64,000 bases of DNA from Flavobacterium lacustre (GTDB lineage Bacteria; Bacteroidota; Bacteroidia; Flavobacteriales; Flavobacteriaceae), in NCBI RefSeq assembly GCF_027474525.2, contig NZ_CP114882.2, positions 2,666,001-2,730,000 of the forward strand. The letters run 5' to 3'. The position numbers and the translations under genes are program-made. A model generated the notes under the pieces. It was not told the origin of the DNA, did no database searches, and saw only the letters and a list, made by a program, of their open reading frames with translations. Positions 17,619-27,086 of this stretch are shown in pieces. Each line of letters starts with the position of its first letter. Positions within the stretch are counted from its first letter, which is position 1.

Positions 17619-19552
17619 TAGCGCTGAATTTTAAATAAATGAAATGGCAAATCCGGAGAAAGTACTACATAATTCCATTCTTTATCCCATAAATAAGTAT
17701 TTCCTGTAATCAAATCGGTTACATGAATAGGTTGATTTCCTAACTGTTGTAACGGAATTCGAACCATTGCCTGACTAGAATTATAAGCGTCTAAACTCAC
17801 AACCATTAAAGTTTCATTGAGCTTGTCATCATCAAATTTGTAATACGCCATAACTTGTTCGTTATTAGTATCACAAAAAACAATATTATTGGTTTGTTGT
17901 AAAGAAAGTTGCTCTTTTCTAATGGTATTTATTCGGGTAATCAAAGTGATCAGCTTATTCTGTTTTTCCCAATCCCATTTGTAATATTCATATTTTTCAG
18001 AATTCAAATATTCTTCTTTTCCCGGAGCCATTGGAGCACAAACCATATATTCAAATACAGGACCGTAAATCCCTACGCTTGAGCTTAATGTAGCGGCTAG
18101 AAAATATTTTTGAAGGTGTACAGATTCATTCCCGCTTTGCAAAGCAAAAGGATTAATATCTGGCGTGTTGGGCCAGAAATTAGGGCGGTAAAATTCTTTT
18201 TGTTCGGATTGCGTTAATTCTTCTACATATTCGGTTAATTCTTTTTTAGAATTTCTCCAAGTAAAGTAGGTGTACGATTGGCTGAATCCTTGTTTAGCCA
18301 ACTCATTCATGATTTTTGGACGTGTAAATGCTTCCGCTAAAAATAAAACGTCTGGATGTTTTTTCTTGATTTCAGCAATCAACCAACCCCAAAAATAGAA
18401 TGGTTTTGTATGCGGATTATCTACTCTGTAAATTTTGATATTGCATTCTTCAATCCAAAACAGGGCAACATCTAATAATTCTTTCCAAAGGTTTTTCCAA
18501 TCGCCGCTTTCAAAATAAATAGGCTGAATATCCTGGTATTTTTTAGGTGGATTTTCAGCATATTGTACCGTTCCGTCTGGTCTCCATTTAAACCATTGTG
18601 GAAAATCTTTCACATAAGGATGATCCGGAGCTGCTTGCAAAGCATAATCCATAGCCACTTCTATACCTAAATCTTGTGCTTTTTTTACTAATTCCTTAAA
18701 ATCATCGATGGTTCCTAATTCAGGATGAGTTGATTTATGACCGCCATGATGAGAACCAATTCCCCAAGGCGATCCTACATCTCCATATTCTGCATTTGTA
18801 GCGTTATTTTTTCCTTTTCGATTTACTTCACCAATAGGATGAATCGGTGGAAAATATAAGGTGTCAAATCCCATTTCTGCCACTCTTGGCAAGAGTCTTT
18901 CACAGTCTTTAAAAGTTCCGTGCTTTCCTTCTTCAGGTGAAGCTGAACGGGGAAAAAACTCATACCAAGTACTAAATAATGCTTTTTTTCTGTCTACATA
19001 AACCTTTAAAGGCGTTGATTTATTCTCTAAAAAACGAATAGGATATTTCTTGAAAATGCGTGTTAATTCTTGTGAAGTAGCTTCACGAACAGCATTGTCA
19101 TATTCCGATTCTGTAGTGAAATAATGGGCTAAAGTATTTAAATAGTTATTTTCGGAAGCCTCAACTTGATTGAGTATGGCACGAAGATACTCTGCTCCCT
19201 CCAGTAATTCCGATTTTACATATTGATTGTCTTGAATTTTTCGTTCTGTTCCGTGTTGCCAATTCAAAGCATAATCAACCCAACCTTCTACAAAATAGGA
19301 ATAGAAACCTTGTTTTTCGACTTTAAATTCAGCAATCCATTCATCATTAAAAGTAGGAATCATTCTAACTTCATCCCAGTTTTCATCTTCTTCATGTTTG
19401 TACTTCACACAACATTCTATAACATCGTGTCCGTCAGAAAAAACAGCGGCAGTTACTATTACTTTTTGACCAACAATTCGTTTTATGGCATTAACACCAC
19501 AATCTAATTGTGGGGAAACATTTTCTATTATTATTCGGGTTTGGTTCTGCAT
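17618..19552 (-). CDS. glgE: Alpha-1,4-glucan:maltose-1-phosphate maltosyltransferase (GlgE)
   Basis: Extends alpha-1,4-glucan by adding maltosyl units from maltose 1-phosphate. The 644 residues show an N-terminal domain (about 1-130), a helical insert, the GH13 barrel and a C-terminal beta domain. GlgE-specific signatures include TWYEFFPRS, LYFPPIHPIG and NNATNAEYGDVGSPWGIGS. The nucleophile is the Asp of IYRVDNPHTKP and the acid/base the Glu of LAEAFTRP. The Asn-Pro-His-Thr-Lys stretch after the nucleophile is typical of GlgE rather than plain amylases. Length is slightly below actinobacterial GlgE (about 675-700). Coupled to the maltokinase downstream. Confidence 0.92.
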   Translation of the reverse strand: MQNQTRIIIENVSPQLDCGVNAIKRIVGQKVIVTAAVFSDGHDVIECCVKYKHEEDENWDEVRMIPTFNDEWIAEFKVEKQGFYSYFVEGWVDYALNWQHGTERKIQDNQYVKSELLEGAEYLRAILNQVEASENNYLNTLAHYFTTESEYDNAVREATSQELTRIFKKYPIRFLENKSTPLKVYVDRKKALFSTWYEFFPRSASPEEGKHGTFKDCERLLPRVAEMGFDTLYFPPIHPIGEVNRKGKNNATNAEYGDVGSPWGIGSHHGGHKSTHPELGTIDDFKELVKKAQDLGIEVAMDYALQAAPDHPYVKDFPQWFKWRPDGTVQYAENPPKKYQDIQPIYFESGDWKNLWKELLDVALFWIEECNIKIYRVDNPHTKPFYFWGWLIAEIKKKHPDVLFLAEAFTRPKIMNELAKQGFSQSYTYFTWRNSKKELTEYVEELTQSEQKEFYRPNFWPNTPDINPFALQSGNESVHLQKYFLAATLSSSVGIYGPVFEYMVCAPMAPGKEEYLNSEKYEYYKWDWEKQNKLITLITRINTIRKEQLSLQQTNNIVFCDTNNEQVMAYYKFDDDKLNETLMVVSLDAYNSSQAMVRIPLQQLGNQPIHVTDLITGNTYLWDKEWNYVVLSPDLPFHLFKIQR

Positions 19553-19878
19553 TTTGTACTTTTATTTTGTATCGGAAAAATAATGAATTTTATATATTCA
19601 GGAAGCTTTAATAAAAAAATTATTGATTTCACAATAATATAAGTGTAATAGAATTAATCATTGAGAAATTTAAAATCATTTGTCAAAAGCAATACATATA
19701 TCTTTCTAATTTAGCGTATTTGAATAAAATATTTGTTAAAAAAATCCAAAACTAACAGCTAAATGTTTTTTGATTAATGGGCAAAACCAATTTTTATTAA
19801 AAAATTATAGTTTCTACTGTCTAATCTTCAAAAACAGGTGTTAGTTTTGGAATTATTTAAACATTCATAAAGAATGAA
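19553..19878. other. Gene-free spacer between glgC and glgE
   Basis: 326 bases of very AT-rich DNA. It should contain the glgE promoter and the 3' end of the glgA-glgC transcript. I see no clear hairpin terminator, no TAnnTTTG match and no coding potential. Confidence 0.5.
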
Positions 19879-21159
19879 TTATTTGATACTGAAATTATTA
19901 GGAATAATTGCTCCTTTTTTGATAACAACAATACCATCTTTTATAGCATATAATTCATGATTAAGGTTTTCTAGATGCTTTCCTCCTTCAATGTGAACAT
20001 CATTGCCTATTCTACAGTTCTTATCTACGATGGCATTGTTTATAAAGCATCGTTCTCCAATTCCTACTAATTGTTTGTCATTATAAACATCCTCTTTCAT
20101 GTCATCGATGCTTTGGTAAAAATCATTACCCATAACATAACAATTCTTGATAACGGTTCCTTCTCCTATTCTGGAACGAATTCCAATTACAGATTGATGT
20201 ATTTCTTTGGCATGAATAATACAACCTTCGGAAATTAATGATTTTTCAATCGTAGTTTTTTGAAATTTTGAAGGCGGTAATAAACGAGGTCTTGTGAAAA
20301 TTTTATTGTCGTTATCAAATAAATTAAACTCCGGAATATCATTTGTTAAACCAATATTAGCTTCAAAGAAAGAATCGATGTTACCAATATCTGTCCAATA
20401 TCCTTCATATTGATAGCTTAATATTTTTCGGTGTCCAACGGCTTGTGGAATGATTTCTTTACCAAAATCCTTTGTATCCGGATTTTTCATTAATTCAATC
20501 AATAATTTTCTGTTGAAGATGTAAATCCCCATTGATGCCAAATAATGTTTTCCTTGGCTTTTCATCTCTTCGCTTACGTCTGATTCCCAATCAGGCAATA
20601 GCTCTGCAGCCGGTTTTTCAATAAAAGATTCAATGCAGCTTTCGGAGTTTGTTTTTAAAATCCCAAATTCAGGTGCATCTTTTGCATTTACTGGCAATGT
20701 AGCAATCGAAATATCAGCTTCTGCATTAATATGTGCTTCTAACATTTCGTTAAAATCCATTTGATACAGTTGATCTCCTGAAAGAATTAAAGCATAATCA
20801 AATTCATGATTTAAGAAATGAGGCATACATTGTCTTACAGCATCCGAAGTTCCTTGAAACCAGGTTGGGTTATCAGGCGTTTGTTCAGCAGCTAAAATAT
20901 CAACGAAGGCATGACTAAAAATACTAAAGTTGTACGTGTTTTTTATATGGGCATTCAAAGAAGCCGAATTAAATTGTGTCAATACAAACATTCTATAAAT
21001 ATCCGAATTCATACAATTTGAGATAGGAATATCAACCAATCTGTATTTTCCTCCAATTGGCACAGCAGGTTTTGACCTTGTTTCTGTTAGCGGATACAAT
21101 CTAGAACCCTGACCTCCTCCTAAAATAATTGCAATTACGTTTTTCTTTTTAGCTTTCAT
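19879..21159 (-). CDS. glgC: Glucose-1-phosphate adenylyltransferase
   Basis: Makes ADP-glucose from glucose 1-phosphate and ATP, the first committed step of classical glycogen synthesis. The 426 residues open with the nucleotidyltransferase signature GGGQGSRLYPLTETRSKPAVPIGG split over residues 14-37, with YRLVDIPISNCMNS following. A left-handed beta-helix domain (about 300-426) carries the hexapeptide-type repeats. IIPQAVG and YQYEGYWTDIGNIDSF are typical of bacterial GlgC. It overlaps glgA by 11 bases, so the pair is one transcript. Confidence 0.96.
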   Translation of the reverse strand: MKAKKKNVIAIILGGGQGSRLYPLTETRSKPAVPIGGKYRLVDIPISNCMNSDIYRMFVLTQFNSASLNAHIKNTYNFSIFSHAFVDILAAEQTPDNPTWFQGTSDAVRQCMPHFLNHEFDYALILSGDQLYQMDFNEMLEAHINAEADISIATLPVNAKDAPEFGILKTNSESCIESFIEKPAAELLPDWESDVSEEMKSQGKHYLASMGIYIFNRKLLIELMKNPDTKDFGKEIIPQAVGHRKILSYQYEGYWTDIGNIDSFFEANIGLTNDIPEFNLFDNDNKIFTRPRLLPPSKFQKTTIEKSLISEGCIIHAKEIHQSVIGIRSRIGEGTVIKNCYVMGNDFYQSIDDMKEDVYNDKQLVGIGERCFINNAIVDKNCRIGNDVHIEGGKHLENLNHELYAIKDGIVVIKKGAIIPNNFSIK

Positions 21160-22576
21160 TTCTTTTAATAATTAAATTGTATACTTCTATATATTCTTTG
21201 CAAACGCTACTCCAAGAATGGTCAATTTGCATTCCTGATTTTCTAATTTTATTTAAAGTTTTCTTGTCCTCATACATTTTCAATGCTCTTCTTATTGAAG
21301 TACAAATATCTGTAACGCTGGTTTGCTCGTGACAAATCCCATTTCCGCCGTCTTCAAAATCTATTACTGTGTCTTTCAATCCTCCGGTTCTTCTCACTAC
21401 GGGAATTGTTCCGTAACGTAAGGCATACATTTGGTTTAATCCGCAAGGTTCTACTCTTGATGGCATTAATAAAAAATCTGAACCTGCAAAAATCAAATGC
21501 GCTAAATCTTCATTGTATCCAATGAAAGTGTTGTAATTTCCTTTATAATCTGGCAATAATTGATTCAATTCTGTTTCTATAGTTTCATTTCCTGAACCTA
21601 AAATTAGAATATTAATTTCATTTAAATGCTCGGCTAAAGCCAATGCTGATGCTTGCGGCAATAAATCAGCTCCTTTTTCTTCTAATAATCGTCCAATAAA
21701 ACTAAAAAGCGGTTTCGACGGGTCTAAATCAAAAATATCGCAAAGTTTCTCTTTGTTTTTTTGCTTTCCATTTTCAATCGTGTCAATCGTATAATTACTG
21801 ACTAATACTTTATCAGTAGCCGGATTCCAGACTTTTTCATCAATACCATTCAAAATTCCTTTCGACTTCTGACGCACCATATTAAACAATGATTCCAATC
21901 CATTTGAAGAATGATTAATTTCATTCAAATAATTAGGTGATACAGTCGTTACCGCGCTAGCACATTTTATTCCAACAGCCAGAGAATTGATAGCATTCCC
22001 CCATTCTAAAACACCAACATGAGCCAAATCAAATTCAGGCAAATAATACAATTTATTAAATCCAAAAATCCCCTGATACAAACCACTATGAATGGTTAAC
22101 ACCGTTGGTATATTTTTTAATTTTTGATATTTGTGTGCATAAAGCATCATAAAAGGAATCAATCCTGTATGATGATCGTGACAGTTAATAACATCCGGAA
22201 TTTCTCTTCGCCCTAAAATCCAATCTAAAGTAGCAATTTGAAAAGATACAAATCGCTCAATATCATCTTCATAACCATAAACTTCTTTGCGGTCAAATAA
22301 CTCCTGAATGGCTATTACATATAATTCAAATCCCAGTTTATCTGTTTTTTCTTTGTGTACGCTAAACGGAAAATTAAAATTTCCTAATTTCACATGACTC
22401 CAATGAACACATTCAAATTCATTTTCATTTATAAATTTAGTATCATAAGCCGGAATCACTACTCGTACGTCATGCCCTTCGGTACTTTGGTATTTTGGTA
22501 ATGCTCCAACAACGTCAGCCAAACCGCCTACTTTTGCCGCAGGATAACATTCTGCACTGATGTGAAATAATTCCAT
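21149..22576 (-). CDS. glgA: Glycogen synthase (ADP-glucose)
   Basis: GT5-family retaining glycosyltransferase that transfers glucose from ADP-glucose to the growing chain. The 475 residues begin with the N-terminal Rossmann domain, whose AAKVGGLADVVGALPK motif binds ADP-glucose. The C-terminal domain contains FIGRLLEEKGADL and the nucleotide-binding LMPSRVEPCGLNQMYALRYGTIPVVRRTGGL region (split here for reference). Length is normal. It leads the glgA-glgC pair. In organisms with GlgE, GlgA-type enzymes may also make maltose 1-phosphate; this cannot be decided from sequence. Confidence 0.95.
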   Translation of the reverse strand: MELFHISAECYPAAKVGGLADVVGALPKYQSTEGHDVRVVIPAYDTKFINENEFECVHWSHVKLGNFNFPFSVHKEKTDKLGFELYVIAIQELFDRKEVYGYEDDIERFVSFQIATLDWILGRREIPDVINCHDHHTGLIPFMMLYAHKYQKLKNIPTVLTIHSGLYQGIFGFNKLYYLPEFDLAHVGVLEWGNAINSLAVGIKCASAVTTVSPNYLNEINHSSNGLESLFNMVRQKSKGILNGIDEKVWNPATDKVLVSNYTIDTIENGKQKNKEKLCDIFDLDPSKPLFSFIGRLLEEKGADLLPQASALALAEHLNEINILILGSGNETIETELNQLLPDYKGNYNTFIGYNEDLAHLIFAGSDFLLMPSRVEPCGLNQMYALRYGTIPVVRRTGGLKDTVIDFEDGGNGICHEQTSVTDICTSIRRALKMYEDKKTLNKIRKSGMQIDHSWSSVCKEYIEVYNLIIKRNES

Positions 22577-22769
22577 TTATAAAACTTTGTTTCTTTTCAA
22601 TTCAACATAAAATTTGATAAAGGCATCATTTACTCCATCGTGGGTAGTTCCCAATTTTTGTGTAAATACCAATTATTACGTTAAAAAATTATAAATTATA
22701 TTACTTTTATGTTTTTCTAAATTTAGTAAAAAAAAAGTAACTTATTAATACTATTAAAAATTTATTTTA

Positions 22770-23636
22770 ATGTCAAAAAAAAACAAAAATATTTCTCAAT
22801 CATTAAGAATTCCGAGGGTTATTTTATTAATAAGTAAATTTTTCGCTTTTATTTCAACAAAATTAGTAACTCTTTTTGCTTCAAAATTATTTACGACACC
22901 CATAAAACATAAGGTTCCAAAAAGAGAATTGGAAATGGACCGCAAAAGCATTCAAAATTTAATGTTAGTTCCCGCAATCAATAAGCAAGTTATGATTTAT
23001 GAATACGGAGAAAGCGACAAGAAAATATTATTAGTTCATGGTTGGTCAGGAAGAGGAACACAATTATTTAAAATAGCTGATGCTTTTTTGGCTGCAGGAT
23101 ATTCAACCCTAAGTTTTGATGCGCCAGCTCACGGAAAATCTCCCGGAAATGAAACAATAATGGTTGATTTTATCGCTTCTATTTTGGAAATTAATACCAA
23201 ATATGGACCTTTTGAAGCAGTTGTAGGTCATTCTTTAGGAGGAATGTCAGTACTAAATGCTATAAAAAGAGGATTGAACGTTAAACATGCTGTAATAATA
23301 GGAAGCGGTGATATTGTTCAGGATATTTTGGATGATTTCATTTCTAAATTAGAATTAAAACCAATAATCAGTACAAAACTTCGTTTGTATTTTGAAAAAA
23401 AGTATAACGAAAAAATGGATGATTTCTCGGGCTATAAAGCGGCATCAGAAATCACAATTCCTGTTCTTGTTATTCATGATAAAGAGGACCAAGAAGTTCC
23501 AGTAAAAGCAGGAATTCATATCCATAAACATTTAAAAAATGGAGCGCTTATATTGACCGAAGGACTAGGACACCGAAAAATTTTAGGCGATTCAAATGTA
23601 GTTCAAAAAACGGTTGAGTTCATAACCAGTAAATAA
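22770..23636 (+). CDS. Alpha/beta hydrolase
   Basis: A 288-residue alpha/beta-hydrolase-fold protein. The nucleophile elbow is GHSLGGMS (Ser about 155), the oxyanion-side motif is LLVHGWSGRG, and the likely acid and base are the Asp of VIHDKEDQEVP and the His of GLGHRKIL near the C-terminus. An N-terminal basic, hydrophobic stretch (residues 15-45) may form a membrane anchor. The substrate is unknown. It is divergent from glgA across a 193-base gap and is followed by msrB after 74 bases without an obvious terminator. Confidence 0.88.
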   Translation: MSKKNKNISQSLRIPRVILLISKFFAFISTKLVTLFASKLFTTPIKHKVPKRELEMDRKSIQNLMLVPAINKQVMIYEYGESDKKILLVHGWSGRGTQLFKIADAFLAAGYSTLSFDAPAHGKSPGNETIMVDFIASILEINTKYGPFEAVVGHSLGGMSVLNAIKRGLNVKHAVIIGSGDIVQDILDDFISKLELKPIISTKLRLYFEKKYNEKMDDFSGYKAASEITIPVLVIHDKEDQEVPVKAGIHIHKHLKNGALILTEGLGHRKILGDSNVVQKTVEFITSK

Positions 23637-23710
23637 TTGATTTTAAATTATATAAAAAAAATAATAATATTTAAATACTTTGAAAATTGTATTCAATAAT
23701 AACTTAAAAT

Positions 23711-24103
23711 ATGAAATATCCTTTAGAAAAAACAGAACAAGAATGGAACGAATTATTAGGGCCGGAACGCTTTAGAATTCTTCGTCAAAAAGGAACCGAA
23801 TATCCTCATACCGGTAAATATAATTTGCATTATGAAAAAGGAACTTATTGTTGCGGAGCCTGCAATGAACCCTTATTTGAAAGTGATTCTAAGTTTGATG
23901 CGCATTGTGGATGGCCTTCTTTTGACGAATCAATTCCCGGAAAAGTAGAATACATAACTGATACTACACACGGTATGAAACGTACCGAAATTCTATGCGC
24001 TAATTGTGGAAGTCATCTGGGACATGTTTTTAATGACGGCCCCACTAAAACCGGACAACGCTACTGTGTCAATTCATTATCTGTAGATTTTAAAGAAATA
24101 TAA
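23711..24103 (+). CDS. msrB: Peptide-methionine (R)-S-oxide reductase
   Basis: Repairs oxidised methionine (R-sulfoxide) in proteins. The 130-residue protein has the two zinc CxxC pairs (CCGACN around 49 and CANCGSH around 97), the substrate-binding WPSFDESI, and the catalytic cysteine in RYCVNSLSVDF near residue 118. No signal peptide, so cytoplasmic. It is 3 bases from nth, giving an oxidative-damage-repair gene pair (protein and DNA). Confidence 0.97.
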   Translation: MKYPLEKTEQEWNELLGPERFRILRQKGTEYPHTGKYNLHYEKGTYCCGACNEPLFESDSKFDAHCGWPSFDESIPGKVEYITDTTHGMKRTEILCANCGSHLGHVFNDGPTKTGQRYCVNSLSVDFKEI

Positions 24104-24106
24104 AAC

Positions 24107-24748
24107 ATGGATTTATTTGGTCAAACTCCAGATTGGGCAACTTATTTATCACCAATCCTGACAAAATATAAAAATAGAAAACATCCTTTAGCCTACGAAA
24201 ATTTATATCAGTTAGTGGTTATGGTTATTTTATCGGCGCAAGACTCTGATGCAAATATCAATGCGGTAGCACCTGCTCTATTTGAAATATATCCAGACAT
24301 GGAACGTTTATCAGTGACTAACAGAGAGGCATTATTGCCTAATATCAGCACCGTTCGGAATTTTGGAACAAAAGCCAATTGGCTGATTGAAATTGCTCAA
24401 ATCATCGAAAAAAACGAGAATATTCCATTAACGATGAATGCTTTAACAGCCTTAAAAGGCATTGGAAGAAAATCCGCCAATGTAATAATGCGGGAAACAA
24501 ATCAGCCAGCCGAAGGCATTATTGCCGATTTGCATGTCATTCGAGTAGCGCCAAGAATAGGTTTAATTTCTGAAACTAAAGACGGTAACAAAGTGGAAAA
24601 ACAATTGATGCAGGTTTTGCCAAAATCAATTTGGGGTGAAATTGGTATGGCGATTTCTTTTCTTGGAAGAGAAATTTGTCGACCAAAACCCAAATGCGAT
24701 TTATGTCCGATAAATAATTTTTGCGCTTATTATGCGAATGAAAATTAA
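24107..24748 (+). CDS. nth: Endonuclease III-type DNA glycosylase
   Basis: Base-excision-repair glycosylase/AP lyase of the helix-hairpin-helix family, 213 residues. The HhH motif LKGIGRKSANV contains the catalytic Lys; the catalytic Asp is in IADLHVIR, where E. coli has VDTH. A C-terminal 4Fe-4S cluster is expected from CRPKPKCDLCPINNFC. The first cysteine spacing is C-x5-C instead of the C-x6-C of E. coli Nth, so this is a divergent subfamily. Its stop codon shares the palindrome TTAA with the stop of the convergent menD. Confidence 0.9.
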   Translation: MDLFGQTPDWATYLSPILTKYKNRKHPLAYENLYQLVVMVILSAQDSDANINAVAPALFEIYPDMERLSVTNREALLPNISTVRNFGTKANWLIEIAQIIEKNENIPLTMNALTALKGIGRKSANVIMRETNQPAEGIIADLHVIRVAPRIGLISETKDGNKVEKQLMQVLPKSIWGEIGMAISFLGREICRPKPKCDLCPINNFCAYYANEN

Positions 24749-26406
24749 ACTAATTCTTTAAAAAACTGCAATAAAATTTGATCGTTTTTTAATGTTGGTG
24801 TGAAAACCTCAAGAATGCTTGGTTTTTCATTTTTAGTGTAAAGCATTTTCAAACTGGAATCTAAACTTTTTTCATCACTGGCAATGCTGTATTCAAATCC
24901 AAACATTTTTGCTAAATGTTCTGCTGTATGACAATGTGAAGTTTCAAAGAAAGTATTGAAAACAGGGCTTTCCTCATGTCCTGGTAAGATTCTGAAAATC
25001 CCTCCACCACCGTTATTAATCAAGATTATTTTGAAGTTTTTAGGAATATAACTATTCCACAAAGCATTGCTGTCATATAAAAAACCAATATCACCACTGA
25101 TGAATACGGTTTGTTTTTCATTGGCCACAGCCGCACCAATCGCAGTCGAAGTGCTGCCGTCAATTCCACTGGTTCCTCGATTGCAATAGACTTCAATTGA
25201 AGGATCGATATCTATTAATTGTGCATATCGAATGGCAGAGCTATTACTGATTTGCAGTTGACTGTTCGTTGGTAAACTTTGAATTACTTTTTCGAAAACT
25301 TTAAAATCTGAAAAAGGAATTTTAGACAAATACAAATCCCCTTTTACTTTTCTCAGTTCTTTTACGGCATCTAATTGCTGAAAATAATCACTTTCAATTG
25401 TATTTGTAAGTGGCAAAAAGGCGCTAAAAAAGGCATTTGGATCTGCTTCAAAATGATGTGTTAAAGCATTAAAAGTATCATAAGCTCTCCAGTTATCAAT
25501 ATGCCAATGGTGTTTTGGTTTATACTTTCGCAAAAAAGCCTTAATCCGTTTAGAGACAACCATTCCGCCAAAAGTGACTAAAATTTCCGGAAGAAATCGT
25601 TCAAAATCCTCATTTGTAAAAGGTGTGATTATGGTGTCAATATTATTAATAAATGTTGGATGGTGAACATTAGAAGTCGTTTCGGTTAAAACCACAACTG
25701 ATTTGTCTTCAGCAAAATGCGCAATTGTTTTGTCCGAAATGACATTGGGATCATTCACACCTACGAGAATCATTTTTCTAGTAGAATTGTTCCAAATGGA
25801 AGCAAATTCAGCTAAGTTTTCTATGGAATTTGTCGGAGTATTATTTGCGGAAGCGAAACTATTCACGTTCACCGAAAGTTCTGAAACGGTTTCATACAAA
25901 GGTTCTTCAAAAGGAGCGTTGATATGAACCGGACCTTTTTCGAGCATAGCACAATCAATCGCTTCGTTGATTTTTAAATCATTTTCTGCCGAAACATGCT
26001 CTTGTAAATTGGCATTGTACAACGAATGATTTGAGAATACATTTTCTTGACGAATGGTTTGACCGTCTCCAATATCAATTTTACTTTGGGGTCTGTCTGC
26101 CGAAATCACAATCAAAGGAATCTGACTGTAAAATGCTTCTGCAAAAGCAGGATAATAATTTAGTAAAGCTGAACCGGAAGTACAAACCAGCGCGATAGGT
26201 TTTTTGGTTTGTTGCGCCATTCCTACTGCAAAAAAAGCAGCACAACGCTCGTCAGCAATACTGTAACATTTAAATGCCGGATTGCTAACAAAACCAATTG
26301 TTAAAGGGGCATTTCGAGAACCTGGGGAAATTATTATGGTAGTGATTCCTTTGGCTAAACAGATTTGTATGATGCTTTGTGCTAAAGGTATTTTTGGATA
26401 AATCAT
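24745..26406 (-). CDS. menD: 2-succinyl-5-enolpyruvyl-6-hydroxy-3-cyclohexene-1-carboxylate synthase
   Basis: Thiamine-diphosphate enzyme of menaquinone synthesis that joins isochorismate and 2-oxoglutarate. The 553 residues include the N-terminal PYR domain (GITTIIISPGSRNAPLTIGF split after residue 20), SADRPQSKIDIGDGQTIRQ around 105-125, and a C-terminal PP domain with GDIGFLYDSNALWN and NNGGGGIF, the ThDP/Mg2+ site. Menaquinone is the usual quinone of Flavobacteriaceae. A TAACTTTG box on the minus strand (26426-26433) lies about 20 bases upstream. It converges on nth with 4 bases of overlap. Confidence 0.95.
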   Translation of the reverse strand: MIYPKIPLAQSIIQICLAKGITTIIISPGSRNAPLTIGFVSNPAFKCYSIADERCAAFFAVGMAQQTKKPIALVCTSGSALLNYYPAFAEAFYSQIPLIVISADRPQSKIDIGDGQTIRQENVFSNHSLYNANLQEHVSAENDLKINEAIDCAMLEKGPVHINAPFEEPLYETVSELSVNVNSFASANNTPTNSIENLAEFASIWNNSTRKMILVGVNDPNVISDKTIAHFAEDKSVVVLTETTSNVHHPTFINNIDTIITPFTNEDFERFLPEILVTFGGMVVSKRIKAFLRKYKPKHHWHIDNWRAYDTFNALTHHFEADPNAFFSAFLPLTNTIESDYFQQLDAVKELRKVKGDLYLSKIPFSDFKVFEKVIQSLPTNSQLQISNSSAIRYAQLIDIDPSIEVYCNRGTSGIDGSTSTAIGAAVANEKQTVFISGDIGFLYDSNALWNSYIPKNFKIILINNGGGGIFRILPGHEESPVFNTFFETSHCHTAEHLAKMFGFEYSIASDEKSLDSSLKMLYTKNEKPSILEVFTPTLKNDQILLQFFKELV

Positions 26407-26476
26407 TTGTTTATTTTTCTGATTACAAAGTTACAAACTTGCTGTTGCTTTTCCGTTCATTTCGGCTGATTTTTCT

Positions 26477-26484
26477 TAATTTTG
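26477..26484 (+). promoter_or_regulatory. Candidate -7 element for the GNAT gene
   Basis: TAATTTTG matches TAnnTTTG about 20 bases upstream of the ATG at 26503. No good -33 element at the usual spacing. On the opposite strand, TAACTTTG at 26426-26433 serves menD, so this 96-base gap probably holds divergent promoters. Confidence 0.45.
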
Positions 26485-26502
26485 AAAGCAAATAAATAAG
26501 AA

Positions 26503-27000
26503 ATGAAAATTAGCTTAAGACCATATCAAACCGAAGATACACAAGCAATATTAGAAATAATTAACTATAATATTCTTAATTCAACCGCGCTTTATGATTA
26601 CAATGTTAGAAGTTATGAGCAGCAAAAGAATATTTTGGAGGAAAAAATCAACAAAAATTTCCCTGTGATTGTAGCGGAACTAAATGGTAAAGTTGTGGGT
26701 TTTGGAATGTACAGCGAATTTCGCTTCAGAGAAGCTTATAAATTTACCGTTGAACATTCTGTGTATGTCGACCATGAGTATCATGGCAAAGGGATTGGAA
26801 AAGTACTATTACAGGAATTAATCCGAATCGCAAAAGCGCAAAATCTTCATACGATGATTGCGGTTATTGATGCTGAAAATGAAAGTAGTGTTGAATTTCA
26901 TGAAAAATTTGGTTTCAAAATTGTTGGTGTCATCAAAGAATCCGGTTATAAATTTGACCGTTGGTTGCATTCGGTTTTCATGCAATTGATTTTAGAATAA
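26503..27000 (+). CDS. GNAT N-acetyltransferase (phosphinothricin acetyltransferase-like)
   Basis: A 165-residue GCN5-related acetyltransferase. SVYVDHEYHGKGIGKVLLQEL (split at the acetyl-CoA loop HGKGIGK) is motif A, and ENESSVEFHEKFGF is the motif B region typical of the phosphinothricin/methionine-sulfoximine acetyltransferase branch. The substrate is probably a small amine or amino-acid analogue; this cannot be fixed from sequence. Monocistronic by layout, with its own promoter-like box. Confidence 0.88.
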   Translation: MKISLRPYQTEDTQAILEIINYNILNSTALYDYNVRSYEQQKNILEEKINKNFPVIVAELNGKVVGFGMYSEFRFREAYKFTVEHSVYVDHEYHGKGIGKVLLQELIRIAKAQNLHTMIAVIDAENESSVEFHEKFGFKIVGVIKESGYKFDRWLHSVFMQLILE

Positions 27001-27062
27001 AAAGTGATTATTGTTTCAAAAAACATAATTCAGTAAGAAAACGATAACCGTGTAAAGAATAG

Positions 27063-27070
27063 TATATTTG
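27063..27070 (+). promoter_or_regulatory. Candidate -7 element for the dus gene
   Basis: TATATTTG matches TAnnTTTG 17 bases before the ATG at 27087. A -33 element is not evident. Confidence 0.4.
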
Positions 27071-27086
27071 CACGACTAGAATTATT

